Below, piece by piece: positions 42,556 through 51,109 of a stretch of DNA of 64,000 bases. The position numbers and the translations under genes were made by a program. This DNA comes from Bhargavaea massiliensis. Lineage in GTDB: Bacteria > Bacillota > Bacilli > Bacillales_A > Planococcaceae. Where the stretch lies: positions 1 through 64,000 of the forward strand of contig NZ_JAHBCJ010000001.1 of assembly GCF_018390575.1 (NCBI RefSeq), in the 5' to 3' direction. Under the pieces are notes generated by a model. The model saw nothing but the letters and a program-made list of their open reading frames with translations. It did not search any database and was not told the DNA's origin. Within the stretch, counting starts at the first letter, position 1. Each line of letters begins with the position of its first letter.

Positions 42556-43695
42556 ATGGTGAGACGGTTGTTCGGACTGATCCTTTTTGCCGTCCTGGTC
42601 TTTTTCGCCCGCCCTCTCTGGGAAGAACCGCTGTCCCGTGTCGTTGATCTGTCATTTCTCGACCGGGCAGACGAGCTGATTGCAAACATCGGCGGGCAGC
42701 CCGCGGTCGATTCGGCCCTTGGCAAGCTGAATGAAGGCGCCAATTCGCTGTATGCGAAGTTGGAGCAATCCGTTAAGGACGAGCGCGCCCGGCAGTCTTC
42801 CGGCGCGGAGGCCGAAAAGCCGGAGCTCGAGCGGCCGGAGTCCGTCCCAATCACCGTGCACAATATCGGGATCGGGGACACCCGTGAGCTTGTCCAGGAA
42901 GAACTCGGTGAACCCGCCCGCTCCACGATGAACGAATACGGCACCGAATGGCACGCCTACCATGACGGCTACCACAACTTCGCCATGGTGTCGTTCGACG
43001 GGGAAGGCCGCGTAAACGGGTTGTATACCAACCAGGACATTATCTCTTCCACGAGCGATATCGCCTACGGCTCCCAGAAAGCTTCCGTCCGGGCGGAATA
43101 CGGCCGCCCGCTCGACCGCATCGTCAAAGGGCGTAGTGCATTCCTCATCCAGAGCAATGGCGAGTATGATGTGTTCGAGATCGACAACAGTTATGTCACC
43201 ATCTTTTATGATCTCCACCGGAACGATACCGTCACCGCCGTCCAGATCATCGAAAAAGAGCTTGAGCAGGATCACGGCGCGCTTTACGGTGCCGCGGATC
43301 CCGAACTGAAGGAAGGATTCGAGCGCCAGTTGTTCGACCTGACGAACGCCGCGCGCGTGGCGCACGGCTACGGCGTCCTTGACTGGGACGGGCGCACCGC
43401 CGCCACGGCGGTCAAGCACAGCGAGGACATGGCGGTGAATGACTACTTCGCCCATGAAAACCAGCAAGGCCAATCGCCGTTCGATCGCATGGCCGAAGAC
43501 GGCATCCAGTTCCGGGGTGCCGGCGAGAACCTCGCCTACGGCCAGCCGAGCAGCATCTTCGCCCACGAAGGCCTCATGAACTCGCTCGGCCACCGAAAAA
43601 ACATCCTGAACGAAGACTTCCGCATGCTCGGCGTGGGTGTCGCCTTCAACGAAGAAGACCAGCCATACTACACGGAGAACTTTCTTTTCAAATGA
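42556..43695 (+). CDS. CAP-domain protein with CAP-associated N-terminal domain (YlbC-like)
   Basis: 379 residues. Signal/anchor helix (about 5-21), then a CAP-associated domain (about 95-235, built of two similar halves each starting near IGIGDTRELVQEELGEP and AYGSQKASVRAEYGRPL). A C-terminal SCP/CAP domain follows (about 255-379), with AARVAHGYGVLDWD, HSEDMAVNDYFAHEN and the C-terminal NSLGHRKNIL motif. Architecture equals B. subtilis YlbC, a likely secreted protein of unknown role. ATG at 42556 lies eight bases after AGGAGGT; a TTG at 42550 is too close. Confidence 0.88.
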   Translation: MVRRLFGLILFAVLVFFARPLWEEPLSRVVDLSFLDRADELIANIGGQPAVDSALGKLNEGANSLYAKLEQSVKDERARQSSGAEAEKPELERPESVPITVHNIGIGDTRELVQEELGEPARSTMNEYGTEWHAYHDGYHNFAMVSFDGEGRVNGLYTNQDIISSTSDIAYGSQKASVRAEYGRPLDRIVKGRSAFLIQSNGEYDVFEIDNSYVTIFYDLHRNDTVTAVQIIEKELEQDHGALYGAADPELKEGFERQLFDLTNAARVAHGYGVLDWDGRTAATAVKHSEDMAVNDYFAHENQQGQSPFDRMAEDGIQFRGAGENLAYGQPSSIFAHEGLMNSLGHRKNILNEDFRMLGVGVAFNEEDQPYYTENFLFK

Positions 43696-43702
43696 GTTTA
43701 AG

Positions 43703-43734
43703 GACCCGCATGCCATTGGCGTGGGGGCTTTTTT
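43703..43734 (+). terminator. Terminator of the CAP protein gene
   Basis: CCCGCATGCC / GGCGTGGGG hairpin followed by CTTTTTT. Confidence 0.8.
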
Positions 43735-43744
43735 GTGAATAAAT

Positions 43745-43816
43745 GCGCTCGGGTGGCGTTTCGAGGCACTCGTTTTGTTTTTCGCGGCACTCGGGATGAC
43801 TTTCAGTTCACTCGCA
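43745..43816. repeat. 21-bp phased array with GGCACTCG core
   Basis: CTCG of each core starts at 43748, 43769, 43790 and 43811, exactly 21 bp apart. The cores are GCGCTCG, GGCACTCG, GGCACTCG and TTCACTCG, each preceded by T-rich TTTCG/TTTCA segments. Located between two terminators in a convergent gap. Confidence 0.75.
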
Positions 43817-43820
43817 TAAA

Positions 43821-43850
43821 GAAGACCCGCTGTGTGGACAGCGGGTCTTC
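43821..43850 (-). terminator. Terminator of the Cu/Zn superoxide dismutase gene
   Basis: GAAGACCCGCTGT / ACAGCGGGTCTTC perfect 13-bp stem, tetraloop, and TTTAT on the minus strand. Confidence 0.88.
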
Positions 43851-43851
43851 C

Positions 43852-44412
43852 TCACTTCTTATTGAATGCCGCACACGCGATGCGGGCACCGGATTTGCCG
43901 GCAGGATCAGTCTTGTAGTCATCCGGTCCTTCATGGACAACGACCGCACTGCCATCCTCATCCAGCAAGTAACCCGGGTGGCCTTCCTTCAGGGAAATAT
44001 ACTGTGAAACCGTTTCGAGATCGACCTTGCCTTCTTCGTCCACTTCGATGTTCGGCAGATCTCCGGCATGGAAACCTTTCGGGTTTTCAAACCCATGCTG
44101 CTTATTTTCCGGATTAAAGTGGGAGCCCGCAGACTCGAAGTCAGGCGGCGTGCAGTCGCCTTTTTCGTGCACATGAATCGCCTTGGTTCCGGGTTCGAGT
44201 CCCTCCGCGGTGATGCGGATGCCGGTCCCCTGCTTGTCACCCGTGAGGAGGATCGTTCCGACCGTCTTCCCTTCAGCATTGATCAGGTCCGATTCAATGG
44301 CGCTGCTCACCCCCTCGCTCATCACCGGAATCTTCTCTTCCTTCCCCATCTGCATCCCGCATCCGGAAAGGACCACGGCTGCTGCAGCCGCTCCGTATAT
44401 CCATTTCTTCAT
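43852..44412 (-). CDS. sodC: Superoxide dismutase, Cu/Zn type, lipoprotein (SodC/YojM-like)
   Basis: 186-residue secreted lipoprotein, lipobox LSGC (Cys18). SOD fold with copper ligands in IHVHEKGDC, zinc/copper loop ESAGSHFNPENKQHG, the FHAGDLPNI motif and the C-terminal VVVHEGPDDYKTDPAGKSG. All histidines of the metal site look present, unlike the degenerate B. subtilis YojM. ATG at 44412 lies nine bases after GGAGG; an ATG three codons earlier abuts it and is rejected. Confidence 0.92.
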   Translation of the reverse strand: MKKWIYGAAAAAVVLSGCGMQMGKEEKIPVMSEGVSSAIESDLINAEGKTVGTILLTGDKQGTGIRITAEGLEPGTKAIHVHEKGDCTPPDFESAGSHFNPENKQHGFENPKGFHAGDLPNIEVDEEGKVDLETVSQYISLKEGHPGYLLDEDGSAVVVHEGPDDYKTDPAGKSGARIACAAFNKK

Positions 44413-44523
44413 TCCAATCATCCTCCTTCCTTTGGAGGATGGTCAAGGCGCGGAAAAGGTATTCATCGGGCCGGGCACTGCGGCGACGGCGGCAGTGGAA
44501 TTCCGGGGCATGGGGTGGAAGTT

Positions 44524-44572
44524 GGAGTATGGCGTCGCCATTCGGAGTATGGGACGCAAGTTTGGAGTATGG
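44524..44572. repeat. 20-bp phased repeat with GGAGTATGG core
   Basis: GGAGTATGG starts at 44524, 44544 and 44564, exactly 20 bp apart, with variable 11-base intervals. It leads directly into the larger 20-bp array at 44582. The gap from 44413 to 44911 has no gene. Confidence 0.75.
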
Positions 44573-44581
44573 CGGCGCCTT

Positions 44582-44860
44582 ATGTGGTAAATCCGCACCT
44601 ATGTGGCAACTTCCCAGCCCATGGGGCAACTTCCCAACCCATGTGGCAACTCCGCAACCCATGTGGCAACTCCGCAACCCATGGGGCAACTTCCCAGCCC
44701 ATGTGGCAACTCCGCAACCCATGGGGCAACTTCCCAGCCCATGTGGCAACTCCGCAACCCATGTGGCAACTCCGCAACCCATGTGGCAACTTCCTAGCCC
44801 ATGTGGCAACTCCGCAACCCATGTGGCAACTTCCTAGCCCACGTGGCAACTCCACGCCCC
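44582..44860. repeat. Large 20-bp tandem array with ATGTGGCAACTCCGCAACCC consensus
   Basis: About 14 units. The first is degenerate (starting at 44582); the rest start at 44601 and then every 20 bp to 44841. Each opens with ATGTGGCAAC or ATGGGGCAAC. The second half alternates among TCCGCAACCC, TTCCCAGCCC, TTCCCAACCC and TTCCTAGCCC, so there are several unit subtypes arranged in patches. This suggests unit-level duplication or conversion. Core GGCAACTCCGC is related to the array at 1-120. Period 20 rules out coding use. Confidence 0.92.
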
Positions 44861-44865
44861 AAAAT

Positions 44866-44902
44866 CAAAAAAGCACCCGCCCCCTGAAAGGGACAGGTGC
44901 TC
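44866..44902 (-). terminator. Terminator of the RND exporter gene
   Basis: AGCACC / GGTGCT outer stem with inner CCCC/GGG pairing; on the minus strand TTTTTTGATTTT follows. Confidence 0.8.
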
Positions 44903-44911
44903 TCACACTAC

Positions 44912-47900
44912 TTATTCAGGTTCGACCATCGGTTTTTTGCGGAATTTGGCGAGCACTTCGTAGACAATCGGCACGATCAGCAGCGTCAGCAGGGTGGAGC
45001 TGACGAGGCCGCCGATGACAGTAATGCCAAGCCCTTTAGAGATCATGCCGCCGCCTTCTGCTCCGATGGCGAGCGGGATCAAGGCGAAGACGGTAGCGAG
45101 CGCGGTCATCAAGATCGGGCGGAGGCGGGTGGCGCCGGCTTCAAGCAGTGCCTGGCGCGTCGTTTCGCCTTCGTTTTCCTTGTGGATGACGCGGTCGATG
45201 AGGACGATTGCGTTTGTGACAACAATCCCGATCAGCATGAGCGCGCCGATCATGACGGATACCGAGATCGGTTCGTCCGCGATCCAGAGCGCCACAAAGC
45301 TTCCGATCAGTGCAAATGGCAAAGAGAACAAGATGGCGAAAGGTGCGAGCGCGCCGCCGAATGTCACAACAAGGACGAAGTAGACGATCGCAATCGCCGC
45401 GAGCATGGCGAGGCCGAGCTGCGTGAACGATTCGTTGATCTGCTCGGTGACGCCGCCGAATTCGACTGTGGCCCCTGCCGGAAGATCCATCTTATCCACT
45501 TCTTCCTGGACTTCACGGGAGATGGCTGTGGAGTCCTTGCCGGTCACTTCCGCGGAGACGGTCGTGTACAGCTTGCCGTTCCGGCGGGTCACCGTCGTCG
45601 GTGCTTCGCCTTCTTCGACTTCAGCAATTTCCCCAAGCTCGACCGTGCCGCCGAGAGCGGTCGGGATTTCGGTCGTTTCAAGCGCATCAAACGTTTCAAA
45701 TTCCTTTTCTTCAACGGCGACAAAGACGTCAAGCGTGTCTCCTTCGTGCTTCACCGAGGTGAGGGCCGCTCCCTGTGCGCCTTCATTCAGTGCCATACCG
45801 ATCTGCGCTGTCGTCAGGCCGAGTTCGGCGAGGCGCTGCTGGTCGGTGACGAAGGTGTACTGATCGTACGCTTCCGTCAAGTCGCTTTCGACCGCTTCCA
45901 GGCCGGCCGTGTTGTTCAAGATGTCCTCCACCCGGTCGGATGCGGCTTTCAGGTCGTCCTCGTTGTCCGCGTAGACGAACAGTTCAAAGCCGCCGCTCAT
46001 GGACGTAAAGTCCATCGAGCCCCATTCCCCTTTCCCGGATTCTTCATTCAGCGTCTCAATGAGCTTTTTCGGCTCTTCCGAGAAGTTTTCGAAGTCGGAG
46101 TCGTATTCGATGAAGAACAGCGCGGAGTTCGCGCTTCCGCCCATCATCATGCCCATTCCGCCGGCCTCCTCGATAGAGAACTGGTAGGATGTGACGCCCT
46201 TACGCTCTTCCAGGAGCTCTTCGGCGCGGGAGACGATTTCAAGCGTTTCTTCCTTTGGCTGTCCAGCTTCCGGGTTGTAGGTCGCCATGACCACTTTCTG
46301 TTCTTCTTCAGGCAGGAACGTGACGCCGATCAGCGGCACGAGCAGGAAGCTCCCCACCAAAAGCAGGACCGAAATGCCGGATGTGATCCATTTATGATTG
46401 AGTGCCCATTCCAGGACACCCTTATACCACTGTGCAAGGCGGCCCGGCTTCTCGATCTTGCGTGCAGCACCGGTATTGCTGCCGTAAAGCTGCTTCTTGA
46501 AAAGCGAATGGGACAGCATCGGCACGACCGTGATCGCAACGAGAAGCGAGGCGAGCAGCGCAAACACGACTGCGAGCGCGAACGGCAGGAACAGTTCCCC
46601 GACCTGGCCGGAGACGAGCGCGAGCGGCAGGAACACTGCGATAGTGACGATCGTCGAGGACGCGATCGGGACAAACATTTCCTTTGTCGCTTCCAGGATC
46701 AATTTTTTCCCCTTAAGCGGCTCATCCGGCAGGTGCATCCTCCGATAGATGTTCTCGACGACGACAATCGAGTCGTCGATGACCCGCCCGATTGCGACGG
46801 TGAGCGCTCCGAGCGTCATGATGTTGAGCGTGATGTCCATCGAGTTCAGGACAAGCAGCGCGAGGAGAAGCGACAGCGGAATTGAAATGACCGCGATGAA
46901 TGTGGTCTTGATGCTTCTCAGGAACAGCAGGATGATGATGATTGCGAAAAGTGCGCCGAACAGCGCTTTCGACAGCATCGTTTCGACTGACTGCTCAATC
47001 GGCTCCCCCTGGTCAAACGTAATGGCAATGTCGACGCCATAGTCTTTCTCCAGCTTTTTCGCTTCATCTTTTACTCCGTTGACGACATCGACCGTGTTGG
47101 CGTCCGGGCTCTTGACGATTTGGATGCCGATCGAGTCTTTCCCGTTCGTGCGGGAGATGGATGCGGATTCATTGATGACCTCGATGGCCGCCACATCAGA
47201 CAGGGCGACCGTCGGCAGGCCGGCCATGGCAGCCGGCGACATGGCCCCGACACCGGCATCCGGCGTTGCCCGGCTTTCACCGGCATCCTGTCCGCCTTGG
47301 GCCGAACCCGCTCCCGGCGCGTTCTGGCCCGCAACAGCTCCCTGTCCGCCCATGGCCGCATCAGCGCCCGGCTGGCCTGCCCCCTGGGAAGGGACCGCCG
47401 GAATCTGCAGATTTTCCAGCGCCTCGAGCGAAGCGATCGATCCGTCGATGACGACGTTCTTCATGGAGCCGTCAAGCCGGTTCAGCCCGAGCGGGAAGGC
47501 GATATTGGAGCCTTGGATGATGCCCGTGACCGTTTCCCGGTCAAGGCCGGCCGAGGCAAGTTTGGCAGCGTCAAAGTCGATCCGGACTTCTTTTGACTTC
47601 TGGCCGCTTGCCTGTACGTTCCCGACCCCTTCAACTTCTTCCATCGCCGGGACAATGTCCTTGACGGCGATTTCCGTCAGTTCATCGAGGTCCTGGCCGT
47701 TGCCGGTGATGCTGAGGGCGACGACCGGGAAGGCATTGATGCTGATCCGGGAGATGGCCGGATCCTGTGCGTCATCCGGAAGTGAGACGTTTTTCAGGAC
47801 GCCCTCCACTTCCGTGACCGCCCGGTCCATATCCTTCTCGAAGTCAAATTCGAGCTGGATGGACGAGATGTTTTCCATCGAGGACGAGAGAATCGACTTC

Positions 47901-48133
47901 ACGCCCTCGACGTTCCTTAAACTCTGCTCTACCGGGACGGTGACCAAATCTGCAACCTCATCCGGGGATGCCCCCGGATAGACGGTCATGACCGATACGA
48001 CCGGTACCGTGATGTCCGGCATCGACTCCTGCTTCATGGTGGCGGCGGAATAGATCCCCGCCGCAATGGCCATGATCGTCAGAAGCCAGATGGCGAACTT
48101 ATTGTTGATGGAAAAGTTGATGATCTTTTTCAA
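44912..48133 (-). CDS. swrC: RND-family efflux transporter (SwrC/YerP type)
   Basis: 1073-residue proton-driven exporter, AcrB fold. First helix about 9-31 and large periplasmic-type domain to about 370. Helices 2-6 lie at about 385-560, with the relay-containing GALTVAIGRVIDDSIVVVENIYRRMH. A second half has the same arrangement. An unusual low-complexity Gln/Gly/Ala-rich insertion spans about 247-304. TTG start at 48133 with GGAGG nine bases upstream. The divergent TetR gene and two palindromes in between indicate repression by that regulator. SwrC exports surfactin and toxic fatty compounds in B. subtilis; substrate here unknown. Confidence 0.9.
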   Translation of the reverse strand: MKKIINFSINNKFAIWLLTIMAIAAGIYSAATMKQESMPDITVPVVSVMTVYPGASPDEVADLVTVPVEQSLRNVEGVKSILSSSMENISSIQLEFDFEKDMDRAVTEVEGVLKNVSLPDDAQDPAISRISINAFPVVALSITGNGQDLDELTEIAVKDIVPAMEEVEGVGNVQASGQKSKEVRIDFDAAKLASAGLDRETVTGIIQGSNIAFPLGLNRLDGSMKNVVIDGSIASLEALENLQIPAVPSQGAGQPGADAAMGGQGAVAGQNAPGAGSAQGGQDAGESRATPDAGVGAMSPAAMAGLPTVALSDVAAIEVINESASISRTNGKDSIGIQIVKSPDANTVDVVNGVKDEAKKLEKDYGVDIAITFDQGEPIEQSVETMLSKALFGALFAIIIILLFLRSIKTTFIAVISIPLSLLLALLVLNSMDITLNIMTLGALTVAIGRVIDDSIVVVENIYRRMHLPDEPLKGKKLILEATKEMFVPIASSTIVTIAVFLPLALVSGQVGELFLPFALAVVFALLASLLVAITVVPMLSHSLFKKQLYGSNTGAARKIEKPGRLAQWYKGVLEWALNHKWITSGISVLLLVGSFLLVPLIGVTFLPEEEQKVVMATYNPEAGQPKEETLEIVSRAEELLEERKGVTSYQFSIEEAGGMGMMMGGSANSALFFIEYDSDFENFSEEPKKLIETLNEESGKGEWGSMDFTSMSGGFELFVYADNEDDLKAASDRVEDILNNTAGLEAVESDLTEAYDQYTFVTDQQRLAELGLTTAQIGMALNEGAQGAALTSVKHEGDTLDVFVAVEEKEFETFDALETTEIPTALGGTVELGEIAEVEEGEAPTTVTRRNGKLYTTVSAEVTGKDSTAISREVQEEVDKMDLPAGATVEFGGVTEQINESFTQLGLAMLAAIAIVYFVLVVTFGGALAPFAILFSLPFALIGSFVALWIADEPISVSVMIGALMLIGIVVTNAIVLIDRVIHKENEGETTRQALLEAGATRLRPILMTALATVFALIPLAIGAEGGGMISKGLGITVIGGLVSSTLLTLLIVPIVYEVLAKFRKKPMVEPE

Positions 48134-48156
48134 TCCTGCTTTCCTCCGTTCCTGTG

Positions 48157-48170
48157 ACTGACCGGTCAGT
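48157..48170. promoter_or_regulatory. Palindrome upstream of the RND gene (TetR operator candidate)
   Basis: ACTGACCGGTCAGT, a perfect 14-bp palindrome, 24 bp before the RND start. It shares the TGACCG/CGGTCA half-sites with the site at 48267-48280. Confidence 0.7.
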
Positions 48171-48266
48171 TTACCTCTATTAGGATAAAGGAAACACCCG
48201 CCGGATACAATGATATGAGTCAGTTGTCACACTTTATCCATTTTTATTCTGCTATACTGGAGTCAC

Positions 48267-48280
48267 TGACCGTCCGGTCA
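48267..48280. promoter_or_regulatory. Inverted repeat at the TetR gene leader (TetR operator candidate)
   Basis: TGACCG-TC-CGGTCA lies just after a -10-like TATACT (48253-48258) and 17 bp upstream of the TetR start codon. Matching half-sites at both ends of the 163-bp gap support autoregulation plus control of the exporter. Confidence 0.7.
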
Positions 48281-48296
48281 AAGGAGGACCAAGCCC

Positions 48297-49184
48297 ATGA
48301 ACGAAACCAAGAAGCGCATCATCGAGGCGGCAATCGCCCTTTTCACGGAAAAAGGGTTCCACGGCACCTCGATCCAGGAGATCGCCGCCCATGCCGGAAT
48401 CTCAAAAGGCGCCTTCTATCTACACTTCAAATCAAAGGATGCTCTCCAAGTGGAGATCTTCAGGTATTACACCTCACTGATCCAGGAGGAAATGGAGAAT
48501 GCCGTCGACCCCGCGCTGTCCGCCAAGGAGAACTTCCTGCGCCAGACCGAGGTCCAGATCTCCCAGATCCAGCGCCACACCGACTTTATTGCGATGGTTG
48601 TCCGTGACCAGGCCTACAGCCTGAATCCGGAACTGATCCGCTTTATCGAAGAACTCCGGGTGTCACAGGCCGAATGGTACCGGGAACAGCTTACCGCGAT
48701 GTACGGCCAGGCGATCCGCCCATTTATCCACGACATCTCCGTCATCACGGAAGGCATCAAAAACAACTATATGCAGCAGTTCATCTCGAATCCCCAGGCC
48801 CTTTATCCGGAGGCGCTGGCCGAACTCATCGTCCGGATGACCGGCCAGGCGGCAGAGGAATTTCTTGCCGGAACCTACCGGCCGCTTCTTGACGACGAAA
48901 CGATGCGGACACTGTTCTCCTTTTTCCCGGAAGGCGAGGAGGAGACGGATGCGGCAGGCATCATTGATGGGATGCGCACCATCCTGTCCGGCCTGGCGCT
49001 TCCCCGCGCGACCGCCCAGTACCTGTCATCGAGCCTTGACTTTCTGGGGACACAGGCCGATGCAGGACCAAGTGCCGATGTCACCGCAATCCGGGGCGTC
49101 CTTGCCGTTTTCCGTCCCTATCCGGAATTCGGGGACTGCCTCCGCCGGCTGGAGGAGAAGTTCGGGACGGATCCGCACCATTGA
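48297..49184 (+). CDS. TetR/AcrR-family transcriptional regulator
   Basis: 295 residues. N-terminal DNA-binding domain (about 1-48), with GTSIQEIAAHAGISKGAFYLHFKSK as the helix-turn-helix. The rest is an unusually long all-helical ligand domain (family typically 190-220 residues), extended by about 80 residues. ATG at 48297 with AAAGGAGG upstream. Divergent to the RND exporter and likely its repressor, relieved by an exporter substrate. Confidence 0.88.
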   Translation: MNETKKRIIEAAIALFTEKGFHGTSIQEIAAHAGISKGAFYLHFKSKDALQVEIFRYYTSLIQEEMENAVDPALSAKENFLRQTEVQISQIQRHTDFIAMVVRDQAYSLNPELIRFIEELRVSQAEWYREQLTAMYGQAIRPFIHDISVITEGIKNNYMQQFISNPQALYPEALAELIVRMTGQAAEEFLAGTYRPLLDDETMRTLFSFFPEGEEETDAAGIIDGMRTILSGLALPRATAQYLSSSLDFLGTQADAGPSADVTAIRGVLAVFRPYPEFGDCLRRLEEKFGTDPHH

Positions 49185-49215
49185 CGGAGCCCGACGATGT
49201 AACCCTTCCAATATT

Positions 49216-49255
49216 AAAGCACCTGCCCATTTTCCGGGACAGGTGCTTCTTTGTT
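49216..49255 (+). terminator. Terminator of the TetR gene
   Basis: AAGCACCTGCCC / GGGACAGGTGCTT with an interior loop, then CTTTGTTGTTT. Convergent with purC. Confidence 0.8.
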
Positions 49256-49260
49256 GTTTC

Positions 49261-49944
49261 TCACCCGAACAGCAGTTGTTCGAGCTGGAGCGGTTCGATG
49301 TATTCGCCGTCTTTGTAGACACGCATGTTGCCTCCGGAGATCTCGTCGATCAGGAGGATATCGCCGGTTTCTGCGTCGCGGCCGAATTCAAGCTTGATGT
49401 CATACAGTTCCAGTCCCCGGTCGGCGAGCTCAACCTTCACGATGCCGGAAATCTGTTTGGTCAGCTGTTTGAGCGTGTCATATTCCCTGGCATCCAGGAT
49501 GCCCAGCTCGACGAGGGCATCCTTGCTGATCGGCGGATCCTGGCGCTCATCATCCTTGATCGTCACCTCGACGAACGCATCAAGCGCCTGTCCCTCTTCC
49601 GCATAGGCTCCGTAGCGGCGCAGGAAGCTTCCGACTGCGCGATAGCGGCAGATGACTTCCAGCCCCTTGCCGAACACATCCGCCTTGCGGACGTTCATGG
49701 TCTGGTTGTCCAGATCCGCTGCGATAAAGTGGGTCGGAACACCGGCCTCTGCAAGCTTTCCGAAAAAGTATTCTGTCATGCGGAGGCCGGCGCGCCCGGC
49801 ACCCTCTATTGTCAGGCCGACCGTGTTGGCGCCGGGGTCGAATACACCGTCCTCACCGGTCACGTCATCCTTGAACTTCAGCTGGATTGTCCCGTCCTCC
49901 AGCTCGTAGACATCCTTTGTCTTGCCTTCGTAAATCCGCTTCAC
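49261..49944 (-). CDS. purC: Phosphoribosylaminoimidazole-succinocarboxamide synthase (SAICAR synthetase)
   Basis: 227-residue enzyme of de novo purine synthesis. It joins CAIR and aspartate with ATP hydrolysis. N-terminal IYEGKTKDVYE (nucleotide loop), EVICRYRAVGSFLRRYG, SDAL-like SKDALVELGI and the C-terminal LEFGRD...LIDEISGGNMR motif are intact. Start GTG at 49944 follows AGAGGTG. The gene stands alone here instead of in the purEKBCSQLFMNHD operon usual for Bacillus. A PurBox-like site overlaps its promoter. Confidence 0.93.
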   Translation of the reverse strand: MKRIYEGKTKDVYELEDGTIQLKFKDDVTGEDGVFDPGANTVGLTIEGAGRAGLRMTEYFFGKLAEAGVPTHFIAADLDNQTMNVRKADVFGKGLEVICRYRAVGSFLRRYGAYAEEGQALDAFVEVTIKDDERQDPPISKDALVELGILDAREYDTLKQLTKQISGIVKVELADRGLELYDIKLEFGRDAETGDILLIDEISGGNMRVYKDGEYIEPLQLEQLLFG

Positions 49945-49975
49945 ACAGTCCACCTCTTTCGGCTGATCTGACACA

Positions 49976-50004
49976 ATTATAACCGAAAGACGAACATTAA
50001 TAAA
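49976..50004 (-). promoter_or_regulatory. Promoter of purC
   Basis: Perfect TATAAT (49981-49976, minus strand) with TTTATT 17 bp upstream. The PurBox-like sequence lies between the two elements. Confidence 0.6.
49986..49998. promoter_or_regulatory. PurBox-like operator in the purC promoter
   Basis: AAAGACGAACATT matches 11 of 13 positions of the PurR box (AWWWCCGAACWWT). Bacillus PurR represses purine genes when PRPP is low. A second, paired box was not found. Confidence 0.5.
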
Positions 50005-50030
50005 TGCTTACAAAGACATTTTACGTCTTT

Positions 50031-51071
50031 TCACTCTACTGCCGTCTCTCCGGTCACCCGATTCCGGCCCGTCCGCTTGGAATGGTACATCCGCTCATCC
50101 GCCCGGTTCAGCAGCCGCTCCGGCGTGTCTCCCGGCAGCTCGCCCGCGACGCCGAAGCTGGCGGTCACCTTGCCGGCCTTCCCGAAATGGTGTGAACCGA
50201 TCGCTTCGCAAAGACGCCCCGCGAGTGCCACCGCGCCTGGCAGCTCCTCATCCGTAATAATGATGAATTCCTCGCCGCCCCACCGGCCGAACAGTTCCCC
50301 CGGACCCAACTGCATCCGGACGATGTCGGCCATCTGCCGCAGCACGTCATCCCCTGTTTTGTGCCCGTATCGGTCATTCACTTGTTTAAAATGGTCCATG
50401 TCAAACAGGATGACCGAGAACTCGGTGCCTTCCCGGTCCGCCTGTTCCACCTTTTCCGCCAGCCATTCATCGATCCTGTGGCGGTTCGCCGCCCCGGTAA
50501 GGGCGTCAATGTAGGCGAATCGGGCAATCGCGCGCTGCTCCGCCCTTCTTCTGTAGAGAATGTGCAGAAAATACGCCAGGAACGTATAGACGAACAGGCT
50601 GACATACAGCGTGATCAGCGATTCAATCTGGCTGTTTGTGAGGCTTCCCCATACCGGGATGGCCGGAGCGATCATCAAGAGAAGGAGGGTAAAGCTGGCA
50701 ACCACCGCCTGCTTCCGCTCCAGGATGAGAAAGCCCAAGACCACGACAAGCGGCATATAAAGAATGAAATCCCCGACACGGGGCTTGCCCTGAGCCAGCA
50801 TATCAACAAACAACGAGCTCAAAATGGCGGTAAGCAGATAAAGAAGGGAAAGCGCAAGGATGGTAAGCTCCGGTACGGTCAGCGGCAGCCTGGTCCAGAA
50901 AAGCCCCCAGCAGACGATGATTCCGAGAAGCAGGATGATGTTGATCACCTGCACAAGACGGACCTCCTCCGTGATAAGGAGGTTCAGCCCGAGAGACGCA
51001 GCGATAATCGGCAGGACAAACAGGTAGACCCGCCGCTTCTGTTCATCAAACCGCTTTTGCTCACTGCCCAT
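50031..51071 (-). CDS. Diguanylate cyclase, membrane-anchored, copy 1
   Basis: 346 residues. Five or six membrane helices in about 20-180 form a sensor of unknown ligand. A GGDEF domain (about 185-346) follows, with FDMDHFKQVNDRYGHKTGDDVL and the active loop RWGGEEF. GGEEF loops are catalytically competent, so it should make cyclic di-GMP. ATG at 51071 with AGGAGG upstream; the six-codon 5' extension contains the ribosome site. A paralogue lies directly upstream. Confidence 0.9.
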   Translation of the reverse strand: MGSEQKRFDEQKRRVYLFVLPIIAASLGLNLLITEEVRLVQVINIILLLGIIVCWGLFWTRLPLTVPELTILALSLLYLLTAILSSLFVDMLAQGKPRVGDFILYMPLVVVLGFLILERKQAVVASFTLLLLMIAPAIPVWGSLTNSQIESLITLYVSLFVYTFLAYFLHILYRRRAEQRAIARFAYIDALTGAANRHRIDEWLAEKVEQADREGTEFSVILFDMDHFKQVNDRYGHKTGDDVLRQMADIVRMQLGPGELFGRWGGEEFIIITDEELPGAVALAGRLCEAIGSHHFGKAGKVTASFGVAGELPGDTPERLLNRADERMYHSKRTGRNRVTGETAVE

Positions 51072-51109
51072 CCTCCCCCCTCCTTCCACGTCAGTCTCCG
51101 CCCTATCGT

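Noticed and set aside
44582-44860. Open frames through the 20-bp array on both strands (proline/glutamine/histidine-rich translations)
   Set aside because: They arise from repeats whose period is not a multiple of three, cover all frames, have no ribosome sites and do not resemble any protein family.
44897-46885. Very long open frame opposite the RND exporter gene
   Set aside because: It is antisense to a strongly supported gene, has odd composition (Arg/Asp/Phe-rich) and no ribosome site; a shadow of high-GC codons.
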